A program made the translations under genes and the position numbers. From positions 9,052,001 through 9,116,000 of the forward strand of contig NZ_CP107869.1 of NCBI RefSeq assembly GCF_036013645.1: a DNA stretch of 64,000 bases, given 5' to 3'. Positions 63,901-64,000 of the stretch are shown here, piece after piece. The notes under the pieces are model-generated. The model did no database searches. It had not been told where the DNA came from and saw only the letters and a program-made list of their open reading frames with translations. Position 1 is the stretch's first letter, and each line of letters begins with the position of its first letter. The DNA comes from Streptomyces sp. NBC_00490 (GTDB lineage Bacteria; Actinomycetota; Actinomycetes; Streptomycetales; Streptomycetaceae).

Positions 63901-64000
63901 TCAGGAGATATGGGAGGTTTCGGAATCGAGGGGTGTCCGCAGGGACGACCGGCCCGAGCGCCAGGCGGCCAGGAGGTGGTCGGCGAAACGGTCCTCGAGG
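63901..64000 (-). CDS. C-terminal end of a gene leaving the window
   Basis: The minus strand reads LEDRFADHLLAAWRSGRSS and continues to LDSETSHIS before a TGA at 63901-63903. The reading frame is open to the window edge with high GC3. It lies upstream of the CDGSH gene on the same strand; in Streptomyces this neighbour is often an iron-containing redox protein, but too little is visible to say. Confidence 0.5.
   Translation of the reverse strand, partial: LEDRFADHLLAAWRSGRSSLRTPLDSETSHIS

Overview
The window is high-GC DNA with the codon pattern, gene density and gene families of a Streptomyces chromosome. Markers are a conservon (cvnABCD plus a CYP157-type P450), an SSI-family protease inhibitor, a third EF-Tu, a CebR box, a rifamycin-associated element, and TetR, MarR and GlxA regulators each facing a small enzyme gene. 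I see no rRNA, tRNA, IS element, prophage, CRISPR array or large biosynthetic cluster. The layout resembles the metabolically variable part of the chromosome between core and arms.

Region by region. 1-6.4 kb: a DUF4230 membrane protein, a P450 with a degenerate K-helix motif, and a translation group (Tet(M)-type ribosomal protection GTPase, a second PRPP synthetase, EF-Tu3). 6.4-14.5 kb: a STAS antagonist, a MarR-controlled aldehyde/alcohol dehydrogenase pair, a quinone oxidoreductase facing a GlxA-type regulator, a lipoprotein, a DUF1304-TetR operon with two clear operators, and a GNAT. 14.5-18.2 kb: a rifamycin self-protection module, with a RAE motif, an Rgt-type glycosyltransferase and the RNA-polymerase-rescue ATPase HelR, closed by a strong terminator. 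18.4-22.7 kb: the conservon operon. 22.8-24.5 kb: a convergent 567-aa protein I cannot assign, with an acidic DDxxDxxxD motif and two Cys clusters. 24.7-39.3 kb: single-gene metabolic and transport functions, including an amidohydrolase-permease pair, an in-frame TetR-PPOX fusion, a glutathionyl-hydroquinone reductase, a CDF transporter, an F420-type reductase, a LysE exporter, a CYP105-like P450 with its own ferredoxin, a TetR with twin palindromes, an aldo/keto reductase and a PhyH dioxygenase facing an AraC regulator.

40-57 kb holds two paralogues of a striking one-protein signalling design (degenerate ECF-sigma-like domain, anti-sigma zinc finger, one membrane helix, external ricin-B lectin). 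Between them lie an anion permease, a DUF4232 lipoprotein, a Ser/Thr kinase, a PAS-GAF-SpoIIE phosphatase with ATPase, a secreted GH2 beta-galactosidase, a secreted GH9 cellulase under a perfect CebR box, and a Fic/Doc-type toxin-antitoxin pair whose toxin motif is degenerate. 57-64 kb: an operon for 2-hydroxy acid transport and oxidation, a C-terminal ribbon-helix-helix-like protein, a protease inhibitor with Lys at P1, a second STAS protein, an unknown 154-aa protein, a CDGSH iron-sulfur protein and the end of one more gene.

Common themes are antibiotic survival (ribosomal protection, EF-Tu3, Rgt/HelR), polysaccharide sensing and degradation (two lectin receptors, GH2, GH9, CebR), and partner-switch or GTPase signalling (two STAS proteins, SpoIIE phosphatase, conservon). 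All function calls come from reading the sequence and family knowledge; no database search was run.
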